This document shows positions 46,066 through 54,602 of a stretch of 64,000 bases of DNA, piece by piece. Both the position numbers and the translations under genes were made by a program. The stretch is from Sphingomonas sp. GTDB lineage: Bacteria; Pseudomonadota; Alphaproteobacteria; Sphingomonadales; Sphingomonadaceae. The first letter of the stretch is position 1. Every line of letters begins with the position of its first letter. The stretch covers positions 62,001 to 126,000 of the forward strand of contig JAFOMG010000030.1 in assembly GCA_017418975.1 (NCBI GenBank), read 5' to 3'. The notes beneath the pieces are model-generated. The model saw only the letters and a list, made by a program, of their open reading frames with translations. It had not been told where the DNA came from and did no database searches.

Positions 46066-48051
46066 ATGAAATACTTTGTTCGCGCGGCGCTGTTCGCCGC
46101 TTCGGCCATGCCCGCGCTCGCTTCCGCACAGAGCCAGGATGCGCGCAATTTCGGCGCGCGCGAGTTCGTGCAGCAGATCAGCCTGTCGCCCGACGGCACC
46201 CAGGTGGCGATGATCGAGCCGATGCCTGGGCGCGGCGCGGCGCTGGTGGTCGCCAATGTGGAGAGCGGCACGACCAAGGTGGTGCTCACCGCGAGCGGCG
46301 ATCCCGACCAGCTCACCAGCTGCCGCTGGGCCAGTTCGACGCGAATCGTGTGCAACATCTACATGATCGAGCAGCTCGACCAGAAAATCGCCTTCACCCG
46401 GATGGTCTCGCTCAACGCCGACGGATCGGACCTCAAGCTGCTGAGCAAGCGCACCAGCGCGGGCGCGCTCGGCTTCGCCCAGTCGGGCGGGGAAATCATC
46501 GACTGGGGCCCGGACGGGTCGAACGGATCGGTGCTGATGACCAGCATGGCCATTCCCGAATATTCCACCGGCACCCATCTCGCCAACACGCGCGAGGGGA
46601 TGGGGGTGGAGCTGGTCGACGCGACGACGCTCAAGCGCCGGAGCGTCGAGCTGCCGCGGGGGAGCGCCAGCGAGTATATCAGCGACGGGCACGGCAATGT
46701 CCGCATCCTGGGCGTGTCGGAGACTCGCGGCATGGGAATGAGCACCGGCCGCTACACCTATAGCTATCGCACGCCCGACAGCCGCGAATGGAAGAAGCTG
46801 GGCGAAGTCGTCGCGGACGGTATCGGCGGCTATGCCGGCTTCAACCCCTATGCCGTCGATCGCGACGCCAACATCGTCTATGGCTTCGACGGCAAGGACG
46901 GGCGGACCGCGCTCTACAGCATCGCGCTCGACGGCAGTCTCAACCGCACGCTGGTGTTCGAGCATCCCCAGGTCGATGTCGACGGGCTGGTCCGCATCGG
47001 CCGGCAGCGGCGCGTGGTCGGCGTGAGCTACGCCACCGACAAGCGCAACACCGAATTCTTCGACCCCGAGCTGCGGAAGCTTCGCGCCGCGCTCGGCAAG
47101 GCGCTGCCCGGCAAGCCGCTGGTCACCTTCGTCGATGCGACCGCCGACGAGAAGAAGCTGCTGCTGTTCGCCGGGGGCGACACCGATCCGGGTACCTATT
47201 ATCTCTACGACAAGGCCAGCCGGCAGCTCGCCGAGGTGATGCCGTCGCGGCCGGAACTGGCCAAGACCAGCCTGTCGCCGATGCGGGCAGTGAATTTCCC
47301 GGCGGCCGACGGCACCGCGATTCCCGGCTATCTCACCCTGCCGCCCGGCAGCGACGGCAAGAACCTGCCCGCGATCGTGATGCCGCATGGCGGCCCGGGC
47401 GCGCGCGACGAATGGGGCTTCGACTGGCTCGCCCAATTCTATGCCGCGCGCGGCTTCGCGGTGCTCCAGCCCAATTTCCGCGGATCGACCGGCTATGGCG
47501 ACGCCTGGTTCCAGAAGAACGGCTTCCAGTCGTGGCGCACCGCGATCGGCGACGTCAACGACGGCGGGCGCTGGCTGGTCGCGCAGGGCATCGCCGCGCC
47601 GGACAAGCTCGCGATCGTCGGCTGGTCCTATGGCGGCTATGCGGCGCTGCAGAGCCCGGCCCTCGCCCCCGACCTGTTCAAGGCGATCGTGGCGATCGCG
47701 CCGGTGACCGACCTGGAAACGCTGCGAAAGGAAGCCCTGGGCTTCACCAACTACGACTTGGTCAGCAAGTTCATCGGCTCCGGGCCGCATGTGCGGGAAG
47801 GCTCGCCGGCCCAGAATGCCGAGAAGATCAAGGCGCCGGTGCTGATGTTCCATGGCGACCGCGACCTGAACGTCGGGATCGGCGAATCGCGGCTGATGGC
47901 GTCGAAGCTGCGCGGCGCCGGCAAGCCGGTCGAGCTGGTCGAGTTCAAGGGCCTCGACCACCAGCTCGACGACGATCGCGCGCGCGCCCAGATGCTCGAC
48001 AAGAGCGACGGGTTCTTGCGCACGGCGCTGAAGCTTCCCGCCAAGCCCTGA
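46066..48051 (+). CDS. Secreted S9 prolyl-oligopeptidase-family peptidase
   Basis: 661 residues: signal peptide (KYFVRAALFAASAMPALASAQ), an N-terminal seven-bladed propeller (about 25-400) and a C-terminal alpha/beta hydrolase. The triad is Ser521 in GWSYGGY, Asp598 in FHGDRDLNV and His632 in GLDHQLDD; the oxyanion region is VMPHGGPGARDEWGF. It cleaves short peptides, often after Pro or Ala, in the periplasm. ATG 46066 has only GGGGGA upstream but fits the signal peptide start. The MITE-like element 48064-48210 follows immediately. Confidence 0.94.
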   Translation: MKYFVRAALFAASAMPALASAQSQDARNFGAREFVQQISLSPDGTQVAMIEPMPGRGAALVVANVESGTTKVVLTASGDPDQLTSCRWASSTRIVCNIYMIEQLDQKIAFTRMVSLNADGSDLKLLSKRTSAGALGFAQSGGEIIDWGPDGSNGSVLMTSMAIPEYSTGTHLANTREGMGVELVDATTLKRRSVELPRGSASEYISDGHGNVRILGVSETRGMGMSTGRYTYSYRTPDSREWKKLGEVVADGIGGYAGFNPYAVDRDANIVYGFDGKDGRTALYSIALDGSLNRTLVFEHPQVDVDGLVRIGRQRRVVGVSYATDKRNTEFFDPELRKLRAALGKALPGKPLVTFVDATADEKKLLLFAGGDTDPGTYYLYDKASRQLAEVMPSRPELAKTSLSPMRAVNFPAADGTAIPGYLTLPPGSDGKNLPAIVMPHGGPGARDEWGFDWLAQFYAARGFAVLQPNFRGSTGYGDAWFQKNGFQSWRTAIGDVNDGGRWLVAQGIAAPDKLAIVGWSYGGYAALQSPALAPDLFKAIVAIAPVTDLETLRKEALGFTNYDLVSKFIGSGPHVREGSPAQNAEKIKAPVLMFHGDRDLNVGIGESRLMASKLRGAGKPVELVEFKGLDHQLDDDRARAQMLDKSDGFLRTALKLPAKP

Positions 48052-48063
48052 GGCCGGGAAGCG

Positions 48064-48210
48064 CTAGGTTGAGAACTCAACCAAGTATTTGATTTTCTAT
48101 CGTCATCCCGGCCTTGCGCCGGGATCCCGCTTCTTCTTGCGCCGGCGAGACAGCGGGATCCCGGCGCAAGGCCGGGGTGACGATGGAGGAATATGAGCCC
48201 TCGACCTAGG
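48064..48210. mobile_element. MITE-like repeat with CTAG borders (copy B, inverted relative to copy A)
   Basis: 147 bp bounded by CTAG at each end with inverted GTTGAG/CTCGAC just inside. It is the reverse complement of the element at 10286-10430: AAGTATTTGAT near the left end, two facing REP cores (CGTCATCCCGGCC ... GGCCGGGGTGACG), a central hairpin with CGGGATCCCGC, and GGAGGAATATGAG near the right. The right CTAG is the stop codon of the nucleotidyltransferase gene. Confidence 0.72.
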
Positions 48211-48973
48211 CGCCGAACCGGCCTGGCGGCGCGCGCCAGGCCGGGTTGGCGATCTGGACGTCGCCGTCGAAGCGCGTGCCCCCGTGCGGAGCAAGCTCCC
48301 GCTCGGCAAGCGCGACGACGGCCTCGGCCGCACCCGAGCCGAACAGGGCACGAAAGGCGTGGTCGAACCGATCGGCCAGCTCGCCATCGATCCTGGCGAG
48401 CGCGCGCGGCACCCATTTGCCTGTCGCGTGCCATTGGCCGCGTCCGCGCAGCGCCAGCTCGGCCAGCAGCGGATATAGCAGGACGCCGATCGCCAGGCGC
48501 TCGGCCGCGCCGCGATCCCCCCGCAGGTCCTGCACCGCATCGGTGATCGCATAGCGCAACGCATCGAGCTGGGCCGGCGCCATGGGCGGCGGCCCCTTGG
48601 CGAGGGCCGCGACCATCGCCTCCTTCAGCCGCGCTGCCCGCTGCGGGATGCGACCGATCGCCGTCGCCTCGGCGATCATCGCGACAAGGCTGGGCCGGCC
48701 GCGCGTCACGGCGATGTTGATCGCCCAGGCCAGCGTCTCGTCGTCATGGACGAACACCTCCACCGGCACGCCCTCGGCAAGGAAGGATTCACGCCGCGAG
48801 GATTCGACCCGGTCGTACATCACGATCAGATCGAGATCGGAATGCGCCGTGCCCTCGCCGCGCATCAGCGATCCTGCGACGAGTGCGAAGGCGGCATCCG
48901 GATAGCGCGCCGCCACGATGGCGCGCGCGGCCGCCAGCACCTCGGCGGGCGTGGACAAAGTCGGATCGATCAT
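48206..48973 (-). CDS. Nucleotidyltransferase-domain protein
   Basis: 255 residues. The N-terminal nucleotidyltransferase motif is VAGSLMRGEGTAHSDLDLIV (G-S, then D-x-D), with a third Asp-like residue in VEVFVHDDE. The C-terminal half is helical (LDALRYAITDAVQDLRGD, LFGSGAAEAVVALAERELA), as in aminoglycoside-type or Pol-beta-like transferases, but no drug class can be assigned. Start 48973 (MIDPTL) has a weak Shine-Dalgarno; longer forms are possible. Its stop lies in the CTAG border of a repeat. Confidence 0.78.
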   Translation of the reverse strand: MIDPTLSTPAEVLAAARAIVAARYPDAAFALVAGSLMRGEGTAHSDLDLIVMYDRVESSRRESFLAEGVPVEVFVHDDETLAWAINIAVTRGRPSLVAMIAEATAIGRIPQRAARLKEAMVAALAKGPPPMAPAQLDALRYAITDAVQDLRGDRGAAERLAIGVLLYPLLAELALRGRGQWHATGKWVPRALARIDGELADRFDHAFRALFGSGAAEAVVALAERELAPHGGTRFDGDVQIANPAWRAPPGRFGA

Positions 48974-49046
48974 CCGGCATCTGTGCCGGAACCATGGGAG
49001 CCGGGCCAGACCGGACATCCGCCATAGCGGTTCGATCCCCGCAACG

Positions 49047-49077
49047 AAAAAGGGCGGCCCCGAGGGACCGCCCCGTT
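49047..49077 (-). terminator. Terminator-like hairpin downstream of rpsD
   Basis: Read on the minus strand, GGGCGG...CCGCCC pair around a GTCCCTCGGGGC loop-stem and are followed by TTTTT. It lies about 90 bases beyond the rpsD stop codon. Confidence 0.75.
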
Positions 49078-49163
49078 TCTGCCTGGATCGGCGCCGCGGC
49101 AAAGCCGCGCCGCCAGCCGAGCCGCTGATCATGGCCGGATCTGGCCAGCGCCAGATCCCGGCA

Positions 49164-49778
49164 TCAGCGGCTGTAGAACTCGACCACCAGGTTCGGTTCC
49201 ATCTTCACCGGGTACGGCACCTCGTCGAGGGTCGGCACGCGCGTGAAGGTGATCTTCGAGGCGCCATCCGGCGACACGTAATCGGGGATGTCGCGCTCGG
49301 CGAGGCTCTGCGCTTCCATCACCAGCGCCATCTCCTGCGCCTTGGCGCGCAGCGAAACGGTCTGGCCCGGCTTGATGCGGCGCGAGCCGATGTTGCACTT
49401 CTCGCCATCGACCAGGACGTGGCCGTGGTTGACCAGCTGGCGGGCCGCGAAGATCGTCGGCGCGAACTTGGCGCGATAGACGATCATGTCGAGGCGCTGC
49501 TCGAGCAGGCCGATCAGGTTCTGCGAGGTGTCACCCTTCATCTTCGAAGCGTCCTCATAGGCGCGCTTGAACTGCTTCTCGGTGACGTCGCCGTAATAGC
49601 CCTTGAGCTTCTGCTTGGCGCGCAGCTGGATGCCGAAGTCCGACATCTTGCCCTTGCGGCGCTGGCCGTGCTGGCCCGGGCCGTATTCGCGCTTGTTCAC
49701 CGGGGACTTGGGACGGCCCCAGATGTTCTCGCCCATGCGGCGATCGAGCTTGTACTTTGCGCTGGAACGCTTCGACAT
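49164..49778 (-). CDS. rpsD: 30S ribosomal protein S4
   Basis: 204 residues; binds 16S rRNA and starts assembly of the 30S body. N-terminal KRSSAKYKLDRRMGENIWGRPKSP and the S4 RNA-binding domain from about 94 (RLDMIVYRAKFAPTIFAARQLVNHGHVLVDGEK) are classic; the C-terminus ends LVVEFYSR. Alone here, as usual in alphaproteobacteria, where rpsD is outside the main operons. A strong terminator follows. S4 autoregulation of its leader is possible but no structure was recognised. Confidence 0.98.
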   Translation of the reverse strand: MSKRSSAKYKLDRRMGENIWGRPKSPVNKREYGPGQHGQRRKGKMSDFGIQLRAKQKLKGYYGDVTEKQFKRAYEDASKMKGDTSQNLIGLLEQRLDMIVYRAKFAPTIFAARQLVNHGHVLVDGEKCNIGSRRIKPGQTVSLRAKAQEMALVMEAQSLAERDIPDYVSPDGASKITFTRVPTLDEVPYPVKMEPNLVVEFYSR

Positions 49779-49956
49779 TCGTAAATCCTTGCAATCGCTA
49801 ACGACGTTGTTCCCGGTATCCGCCTGCTGATCTCACTAGGGAGGGCAGGGCCACCGCTTCACCGGGGTGCGGGGCCATTGCGAAGGCGCGCGGTTAGCGG
49901 CGTGGCGCGGCCGAGTCAAGCTGGACAGCGGCGCGCCGCCCCGCCAAGGAGCCGCC

Positions 49957-50259
49957 ATGCAAGACACGATCGATCCCGAAGCCTGCACGACCATGATCGA
50001 GGTGCGTGCCGGCGTCGACGCGGTGGACGCGGCGCTGGTCCAGCTCCTCAAGCGCCGCTTCGGCTATATGGACGCCGCCGCGCGCATCAAGCCGGAGCGC
50101 TCCCATGTCCGCGACGAGGCGCGCAAGGCTCAGGTGATCGCCAATGCCCGCACGCACGCCCGCGCCGCCGGCATTCCCGACGCGCCGATCGCCGAGATCT
50201 GGGACAGGCTGGTCGAAGCCTCGATCGCCTATGAACTCGAGGCGTTCGACCGGCGCTGA
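49957..50259 (+). CDS. Chorismate mutase (AroQ type)
   Basis: 100 residues, all helical. Rearranges chorismate to prephenate for Phe/Tyr. VDAVDAALVQLLKRRFGYMDAAARIK and the later EARKAQVIANARTHARAAGIPD ... EIWDRLVEASIAYE match the monofunctional AroQ/PchB-like fold, with the basic active-site residues in the first and second helices. AAGGAG lies seven bases upstream of ATG 49957. An isochorismate-pyruvate-lyase role (PchB) cannot be excluded, but no salicylate genes are nearby. Confidence 0.9.
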   Translation: MQDTIDPEACTTMIEVRAGVDAVDAALVQLLKRRFGYMDAAARIKPERSHVRDEARKAQVIANARTHARAAGIPDAPIAEIWDRLVEASIAYELEAFDRR

Positions 50260-50320
50260 AGAGATTTGCGGGTGCAGGCATCCGCGCGACGGCCGACGCC
50301 GCCGGCGCGCGGAAAGCCGC

Positions 50321-50593
50321 TCAGTCGTTGCTGCGGCTGACGCCGATGCCGCCGGTGCGGCCGCCCATGTCGCGGTCCAGCTTGTCGCGCGCATTGGTCG
50401 AACGTTCGCTCATCGCGTCCCACTCGGCCTTGGTATGGCATTCCCGCTTGCCCATGATCGAGCCGGTCGCGACGAGCGCGCGGCAGATCTTCTTCTCGGC
50501 CTTGGCCTTCTTGTCGGCCCCGCCATCGGCGTCCTGATGGGCAAGCGCCGGGGTAGCGAGAACGAGCAACGCAAGCACGGGTACGAAACGCAT
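50321..50593 (-). CDS. Small exported protein
   Basis: 90 residues with a signal peptide (MRFVPVLALLVLATPALAH). The mature part is short and charged (KAKAEKKICRALVATGSIMGKRECHTKAEWDAM) with two cysteines that could form a disulphide. The segment R-x-C-x-T-x-x-E-W is common in small sphingomonad periplasmic proteins; function unknown. GGGGAGGT is eight bases before the ATG at 50593. It is convergent with the chorismate mutase gene. Confidence 0.82.
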   Translation of the reverse strand: MRFVPVLALLVLATPALAHQDADGGADKKAKAEKKICRALVATGSIMGKRECHTKAEWDAMSERSTNARDKLDRDMGGRTGGIGVSRSND

Positions 50594-50678
50594 CAAAAAT
50601 ACCTCCCCACTCGAAAGACTCGCCTAGTCTAGCGGGGTTTCACATCTACGAAAAGCGGAAGTGTATTGCAGCACTGTA

Positions 50679-51416
50679 TCAGCTGCTGCGGTGCCGTTTC
50701 TTCCCTTCGAGCGCCGAGAGCACGCCGCGCAGCGTGCGCAGCTCCTGGCTCGACCAGGCCGGCTTGGTGAGCAGGGTGCGCAAGGTCCGCTTCGTCGACG
50801 GCACCCGGTCGGGCGGGAAATAATAGCCCGATTCCTCGAGCATCGCATCGAGCTGGCCGATCATGCCGTCGAGCTCGTCCTGCGCCGCGGGAGGATCGAG
50901 CTCTTCCTGGGTCGGCTGGGCAAGGCGCACGCCCTTCGACCATTCATAGGCGACCAGGATCACCGCCTGGGCAAGGTTGAGCGAGCCGAATTCCGGGTTG
51001 ATCGGCACGGTGACGATGGTGCGGGCGACGGCCACGTCGTCCGTCTCCAGGCCCGAGCGCTCGGGGCCGAACAGGATCGCCGAGCGGCCCTCCTCGCGAT
51101 GGATCTCGCGGGCGGCCTCCTCGGGCGTGACGACCGGCTTGGAGACACCGCGCTTGCGCACCGTGGTGGCATAGACGTGCGCGCAATCCGCCACCGCGTC
51201 GGCGACGGTCTCGAAGACCTCGGCCCGTTCCAGCACCAGGTCCGCGCCGCTCGCGGCGGGGCCGGCACCGGGATTGGGCCAGCCGTCGCGCGGCGCGACG
51301 AGGCGCAGGTCGACCAGCCCGAAATTGAGCATCGCGCGCGCGGCCTTGCCGATATTCTCGCCAAGCTGCGGGCGGACGAGGACGATGACGGGGGATGGGG
51401 CCACGGCTCTGCTCAC
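50679..51416 (-). CDS. trmJ: tRNA (cytidine/uridine-2'-O-)-methyltransferase TrmJ
   Basis: About 245 residues; SPOUT-class enzyme that 2'-O-methylates position 32 of tRNAs. Visible: VIVLVRPQLGENIGKAARAMLNFGL at the start, the trefoil-knot SAM loops AILFGPERSGLETDD and VPINPEFGSLNLAQAVILVAYE, and a C-terminal helical tail (LDAMLEESGYYFPPDR). The start is ambiguous: GTG 51416 (SRAVAPSPV) or GTG 51404 (APSPVIVLV); both lack a strong Shine-Dalgarno. It lies 123 bases after nrdR in the same direction. Confidence 0.93.
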   Translation of the reverse strand: MSRAVAPSPVIVLVRPQLGENIGKAARAMLNFGLVDLRLVAPRDGWPNPGAGPAASGADLVLERAEVFETVADAVADCAHVYATTVRKRGVSKPVVTPEEAAREIHREEGRSAILFGPERSGLETDDVAVARTIVTVPINPEFGSLNLAQAVILVAYEWSKGVRLAQPTQEELDPPAAQDELDGMIGQLDAMLEESGYYFPPDRVPSTKRTLRTLLTKPAWSSQELRTLRGVLSALEGKKRHRSS

Positions 51417-51539
51417 TTCTTCAATCGCTTCCGCGCGTGTCCTGAGCGCACAATGCGCCGAGGACAACTACCCATGGCCGTCATATGCGCGAATGGTCCG
51501 GGAGAGGGATGACGACAGGGCCTGGAGGAAGGGCGGAAA

Positions 51540-52001
51540 CTACCCCTTCCCCACCTCGCTCACATTGCCGGCGAATTCCTCGAAGTCCTTCGCTTCCCGG
51601 AAATCCTTATAGACGCTGGCGAAGCGGATATAGGCAACCGAATCCAGGCCCTTGAGCCCTTCCATCACCAGCTCGCCGATCTTCTGGGAGGGGATTTCGG
51701 TGTCGCCGGCGGTCTCGAGCTGGCGCTGGATGCCCGAGACCAGCTTCTCGATCTGCATCGCGTTGACCGGCCGCTTGCGGGTGGCGACCGAGATCGAGCG
51801 GACCAGCTTGTCGCGGTCGAACGGCTCGCGCTTGTCCTCGCTCTTGAGCACGGTGAGTTCGCGCAGCTGGATGCGCTCGAACGTGGTGAAGCGCGCGGCG
51901 CAGGCCTCGCACTGGCGCCGGCGGCGGATCGCCGCCCCGTCTTCGGTGGGGCGGCTATCCTTTACCTGGCTGTCTTCATGTCCGCAAAAGGGGCAGCGCA
52001 A
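51540..52001 (-). CDS. nrdR: Transcriptional repressor NrdR
   Basis: 153 residues: zinc ribbon C3-x2-C6 ... C31-x2-C34 at the N-terminus and an ATP-cone from about 45 (VLKSEDKREPFDRDKLVRSI ... YIRFASVYKDF). It represses ribonucleotide reductase genes according to dATP/ATP. It starts three bases after the glyA stop, in the conserved rpiB-glyA-nrdR order. Full length. Confidence 0.98.
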   Translation of the reverse strand: MRCPFCGHEDSQVKDSRPTEDGAAIRRRRQCEACAARFTTFERIQLRELTVLKSEDKREPFDRDKLVRSISVATRKRPVNAMQIEKLVSGIQRQLETAGDTEIPSQKIGELVMEGLKGLDSVAYIRFASVYKDFREAKDFEEFAGNVSEVGKG

Positions 52002-52004
52002 TCC

Positions 52005-53315
52005 TCAGAGCTCCGGATAGATGGGGAAGCGCTCGCACAGCGCGCGGACGCGCTCGCGGACATTCTGCTCGACCTGGGCGTCGCCCTGCTCGCCATTCTT
52101 CTTCAGCCCGTCGAGCACGTCGGCGACCATGTTGCCGATCTCGCGGAACTCTGCGGGCCCGAAGCCGCGGGTGGTGCCGGCCGGCGAGCCGACGCGGATG
52201 CCGCTGGTCTTGACCGGGGGCAGCGGATCGTTGGGAATGCCGTTCTTGTTGCAGGTGATCGCCGCGCGCTCGAGCGCCTCGTCGGCGTCCTTGCCGGTCA
52301 CGCCCAGCGGAGTGAGGTCGATCAGCGCCAGGTGCGTGTCGGTGCCGCCCGAGACCACCGCCGCGCCGCGCTCCTTGAGCGTCGCCGCCAGGATCTTGGC
52401 GTTCTCGACGATTGCCGCCGCATAGGATTTGAACTCGGGCTGGAGCGCCTCGCCGAACGCCACCGCCTTGGCGGCGATGACGTGCATCAGCGGGCCGCCC
52501 TGGAGCCCCGGGAACACCGCCGAGTTGATCTTCTTGGCGATCGCCTCGTCATCGGTGAACACCGCGCCGCCGCGCGGACCGCGCAGCGTCTTGTGGGTGG
52601 TGGTGGTGACGACATGGGCATGGCCGAACGGCGTCGGGTGGACGCCGCCGGCTACCAGGCCGGCGAAATGCGCCATGTCGACCATGAAGATCGCGCCGAC
52701 CTCGTCCGCGATCGCGCGGAACCGGGCGAAGTCGATGTGGCGCGGATAGGCCGAGCCGCCGGCGATGATGATGCGCGGCTGGCTCTCCCGGGCCAGGCGC
52801 TCGACCTGGTCGAAGTCGATCAGGTGCGTCTCGGGATCGACGCCATATTGCACCGCATTGAACCACTTGCCCGACATCGCCGCCTTGGCGCCGTGCGTCA
52901 GGTGGCCGCCCGAATCGAGGCTGAGGCCCATGATCGTGTCGCCCGGCTTGGCGAGCGCGAGCATCACCGCGCCGTTCGCCTGCGCGCCCGAATGCGGCTG
53001 GACGTTGGCGAACCCGCAGCCGAACAGCTGCTTGGCGCGATCGATCGCCAGCTGCTCGACTTCGTCCGAGGGATGGCAGCCCTGATAATAGCGCTTGCCC
53101 GGATAGCCCTCGGCATATTTGTTGGTGAAGACCGAGCCCTGGGCTTCCAGCACCGCCTTGGAGACGATGTTCTCGGACGCGATCAGTTCGATCTGATATT
53201 GCTCGCGCTTCAGTTCATGCTGCACGCCGGCGAAGACCGCCGGATCCGCCTCGGCGAGGCTGCGCGTGAAATAGCCATCGGGCTGGGCGCCAAGGTTCAC
53301 GGGGTTGGTGCTCAT
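52005..53315 (-). CDS. glyA: Serine hydroxymethyltransferase
   Basis: 436 residues; PLP enzyme converting serine and THF to glycine and methylene-THF, which feeds MetF. The PLP lysine is in VVTTTTHKTLRGPRGG; other blocks are IELIASENIVSKAVLEAQGS, YAEGYPGKRYYQGC and MVDMAHFAGLVAGGVHPTP. The ATG overlaps the rpiB stop (ATGA), so the two are coupled. AAAGGG precedes it. Normal length. Confidence 0.98.
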   Translation of the reverse strand: MSTNPVNLGAQPDGYFTRSLAEADPAVFAGVQHELKREQYQIELIASENIVSKAVLEAQGSVFTNKYAEGYPGKRYYQGCHPSDEVEQLAIDRAKQLFGCGFANVQPHSGAQANGAVMLALAKPGDTIMGLSLDSGGHLTHGAKAAMSGKWFNAVQYGVDPETHLIDFDQVERLARESQPRIIIAGGSAYPRHIDFARFRAIADEVGAIFMVDMAHFAGLVAGGVHPTPFGHAHVVTTTTHKTLRGPRGGAVFTDDEAIAKKINSAVFPGLQGGPLMHVIAAKAVAFGEALQPEFKSYAAAIVENAKILAATLKERGAAVVSGGTDTHLALIDLTPLGVTGKDADEALERAAITCNKNGIPNDPLPPVKTSGIRVGSPAGTTRGFGPAEFREIGNMVADVLDGLKKNGEQGDAQVEQNVRERVRALCERFPIYPEL

Positions 53316-53764
53316 TCTGGGGCCCTTTCTGGATGGCTGAGCTTCTCGACCCGGCGCTGGTGGCGATCGCCGAGGAACTCGGTTGCGAGGAAGGTGGTGA
53401 CGCAGGCCTTGGCCATCTCGATGCCGACGAGACGGGCGCCGAGCGCGACGACGTTCGCGTCGTTGTGCTGGCGCGCAAGGCTGGCCGAGAGCGGCTCGGA
53501 GACGAGCGCGCAGCGGGCATGCGGGTTGCGGTTCACTGCGATCGAGATGCCGATGCCGGAGCCGCACAGCGCGATGCCGCGCGCCGCCCTGCCCTCTTCG
53601 ATCGCCTTGGCCAGGCGATAGCCATAGTCGGGATAGTCGACGCTCTCGGGCCCGTTGGTCCCGAGGTCGAGCACTTCATGCCCTTCGTTACGCAACCATT
53701 CGGCGAGTTCTGCCTTCATGGCATAGGCGGCATGGTCCGAGGCGATGGCGATGGTGTACGACAT
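53312..53764 (-). CDS. rpiB: Ribose-5-phosphate isomerase B
   Basis: 150 residues; interconverts ribose-5-P and ribulose-5-P. The N-terminal IAIASDHAAYAMK, catalytic Cys in GIALCGSGIGISI and NRNPHARCAL are typical. The ATG at 53764 follows GGGGAG; a start seven codons upstream is less likely. It leads the rpiB-glyA-nrdR operon, which is divergent from a small lipoprotein gene. Confidence 0.96.
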   Translation of the reverse strand: MSYTIAIASDHAAYAMKAELAEWLRNEGHEVLDLGTNGPESVDYPDYGYRLAKAIEEGRAARGIALCGSGIGISIAVNRNPHARCALVSEPLSASLARQHNDANVVALGARLVGIEMAKACVTTFLATEFLGDRHQRRVEKLSHPERAPE

Positions 53765-53822
53765 GCGCGCTCCCCTACGCCGCAAGGGACCGGCTGGCTA
53801 GACCGACTATTCGGAGAGAAAG

Positions 53823-54074
53823 ATGCGCAAGACGATTTTCGCCCTGATCCCGGCGCTCGCGCTGGGACTCGCCGCCTGTTCGCAGAGCGCACAGGACAAT
53901 CTGAGCAACTCGCTGGACGCGACCGGCGACTCGCTGGAGAACAGCGTGAACGACATGGGCAACACGCTGGGCAACGCCGCCGACGATGCCGGCGCGGCGA
54001 TCGACAATACCGCCAGCGACATCGGCAACCGCGCCGAGCATGTCGGCAACGCGATCGACGAGGCGACCCGCTGA
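53823..54074 (+). CDS. Small Asn/Ala-rich lipoprotein
   Basis: 83 residues: lipoprotein signal MRKTIFALIPALALGLAAC (Cys19), then a helix-forming, periodic segment (SQSAQDNLSNSLDATGDSLE ... NTASDIGNRAEHVGNAIDEA) with Asn/Asp every few residues. No family recognised; entericidin-like or LEA-like behaviour would be speculative. AGAGAAAG precedes the ATG. Its stop overlaps the next ATG (TGATG). Confidence 0.78.
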   Translation: MRKTIFALIPALALGLAACSQSAQDNLSNSLDATGDSLENSVNDMGNTLGNAADDAGAAIDNTASDIGNRAEHVGNAIDEATR

Positions 54075-54547
54075 TGCGCCCGCTGCTCATCCTGGCGCCC
54101 GCGCTGGCGCTCGCCGCGTGCCACGCCGCCGACAAGGCGGCCGACGCCACCGCCAATGCCACCGAGAGCGCGGGCAATGCCGCGGTGGCGGTGGGCGGCT
54201 CGATCGCCAACGCCGTTGCCGAGGGCGCCGCCGACCTGAAGAAGCAAGTCTCCGGCAAGCCGGTGGCGCATGACGACTGGGTCGGCCGCTGGAAGGGCGT
54301 GGAGGGCACCTATCTGGTCGTCGCCAAGGGCAAGGACGCCGGCACCTACAAGCTCGAGATGCAATATACGCTCGACGACAAGGGGACCTTCGAGGGCAGG
54401 GGCACGCGCGAGGGCATCGCCTTCGAGCGACCCGACGGCAGGCAGGAACTCAAAGCCGGCGACGGCGATGCGACCGGCCTGAAGTATCTGGCGGGGAAGA
54501 AGGACTGCCTGACGGTGAAGTCCGGCGAAGGCTATTGCCGGGATTAG
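54074..54547 (+). CDS. Lipoprotein with helical head and beta-rich tail
   Basis: 157 residues. Lipoprotein signal MRPLLILAPALALAAC (Cys16). Residues about 20-65 are a repetitive Ala/Asn helix (ADKAADATANATESAGNAAV), similar to the preceding protein; the rest (about 70-157) is a small beta domain with W-V-G-R-W-K-G-V-E-G, resembling lipocalin-like barrels of unknown role, ending in CLTVKSGEGYC where two Cys may bond. TGATG overlap with the upstream gene indicates an operon. A strong hairpin follows at 54562-54602. Confidence 0.8.
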   Translation: MRPLLILAPALALAACHAADKAADATANATESAGNAAVAVGGSIANAVAEGAADLKKQVSGKPVAHDDWVGRWKGVEGTYLVVAKGKDAGTYKLEMQYTLDDKGTFEGRGTREGIAFERPDGRQELKAGDGDATGLKYLAGKKDCLTVKSGEGYCRD

Positions 54548-54561
54548 GCCCTTTCCCCAGC

Positions 54562-54602
54562 CCCGACCATGACCCCGGCACAGGGCCGGGGTCATGGTCG
54601 GG
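54562..54602. repeat. Perfect 18-bp hairpin, REP-type terminator between convergent genes
   Basis: CCCGACCATGACCCCGGC and GCCGGGGTCATGGTCGGG are perfect arms around ACAGG. It occupies almost all the space between the lipoprotein stop (54547) and the LytTR stop (54603). It probably ends transcription from both sides. Confidence 0.75.
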
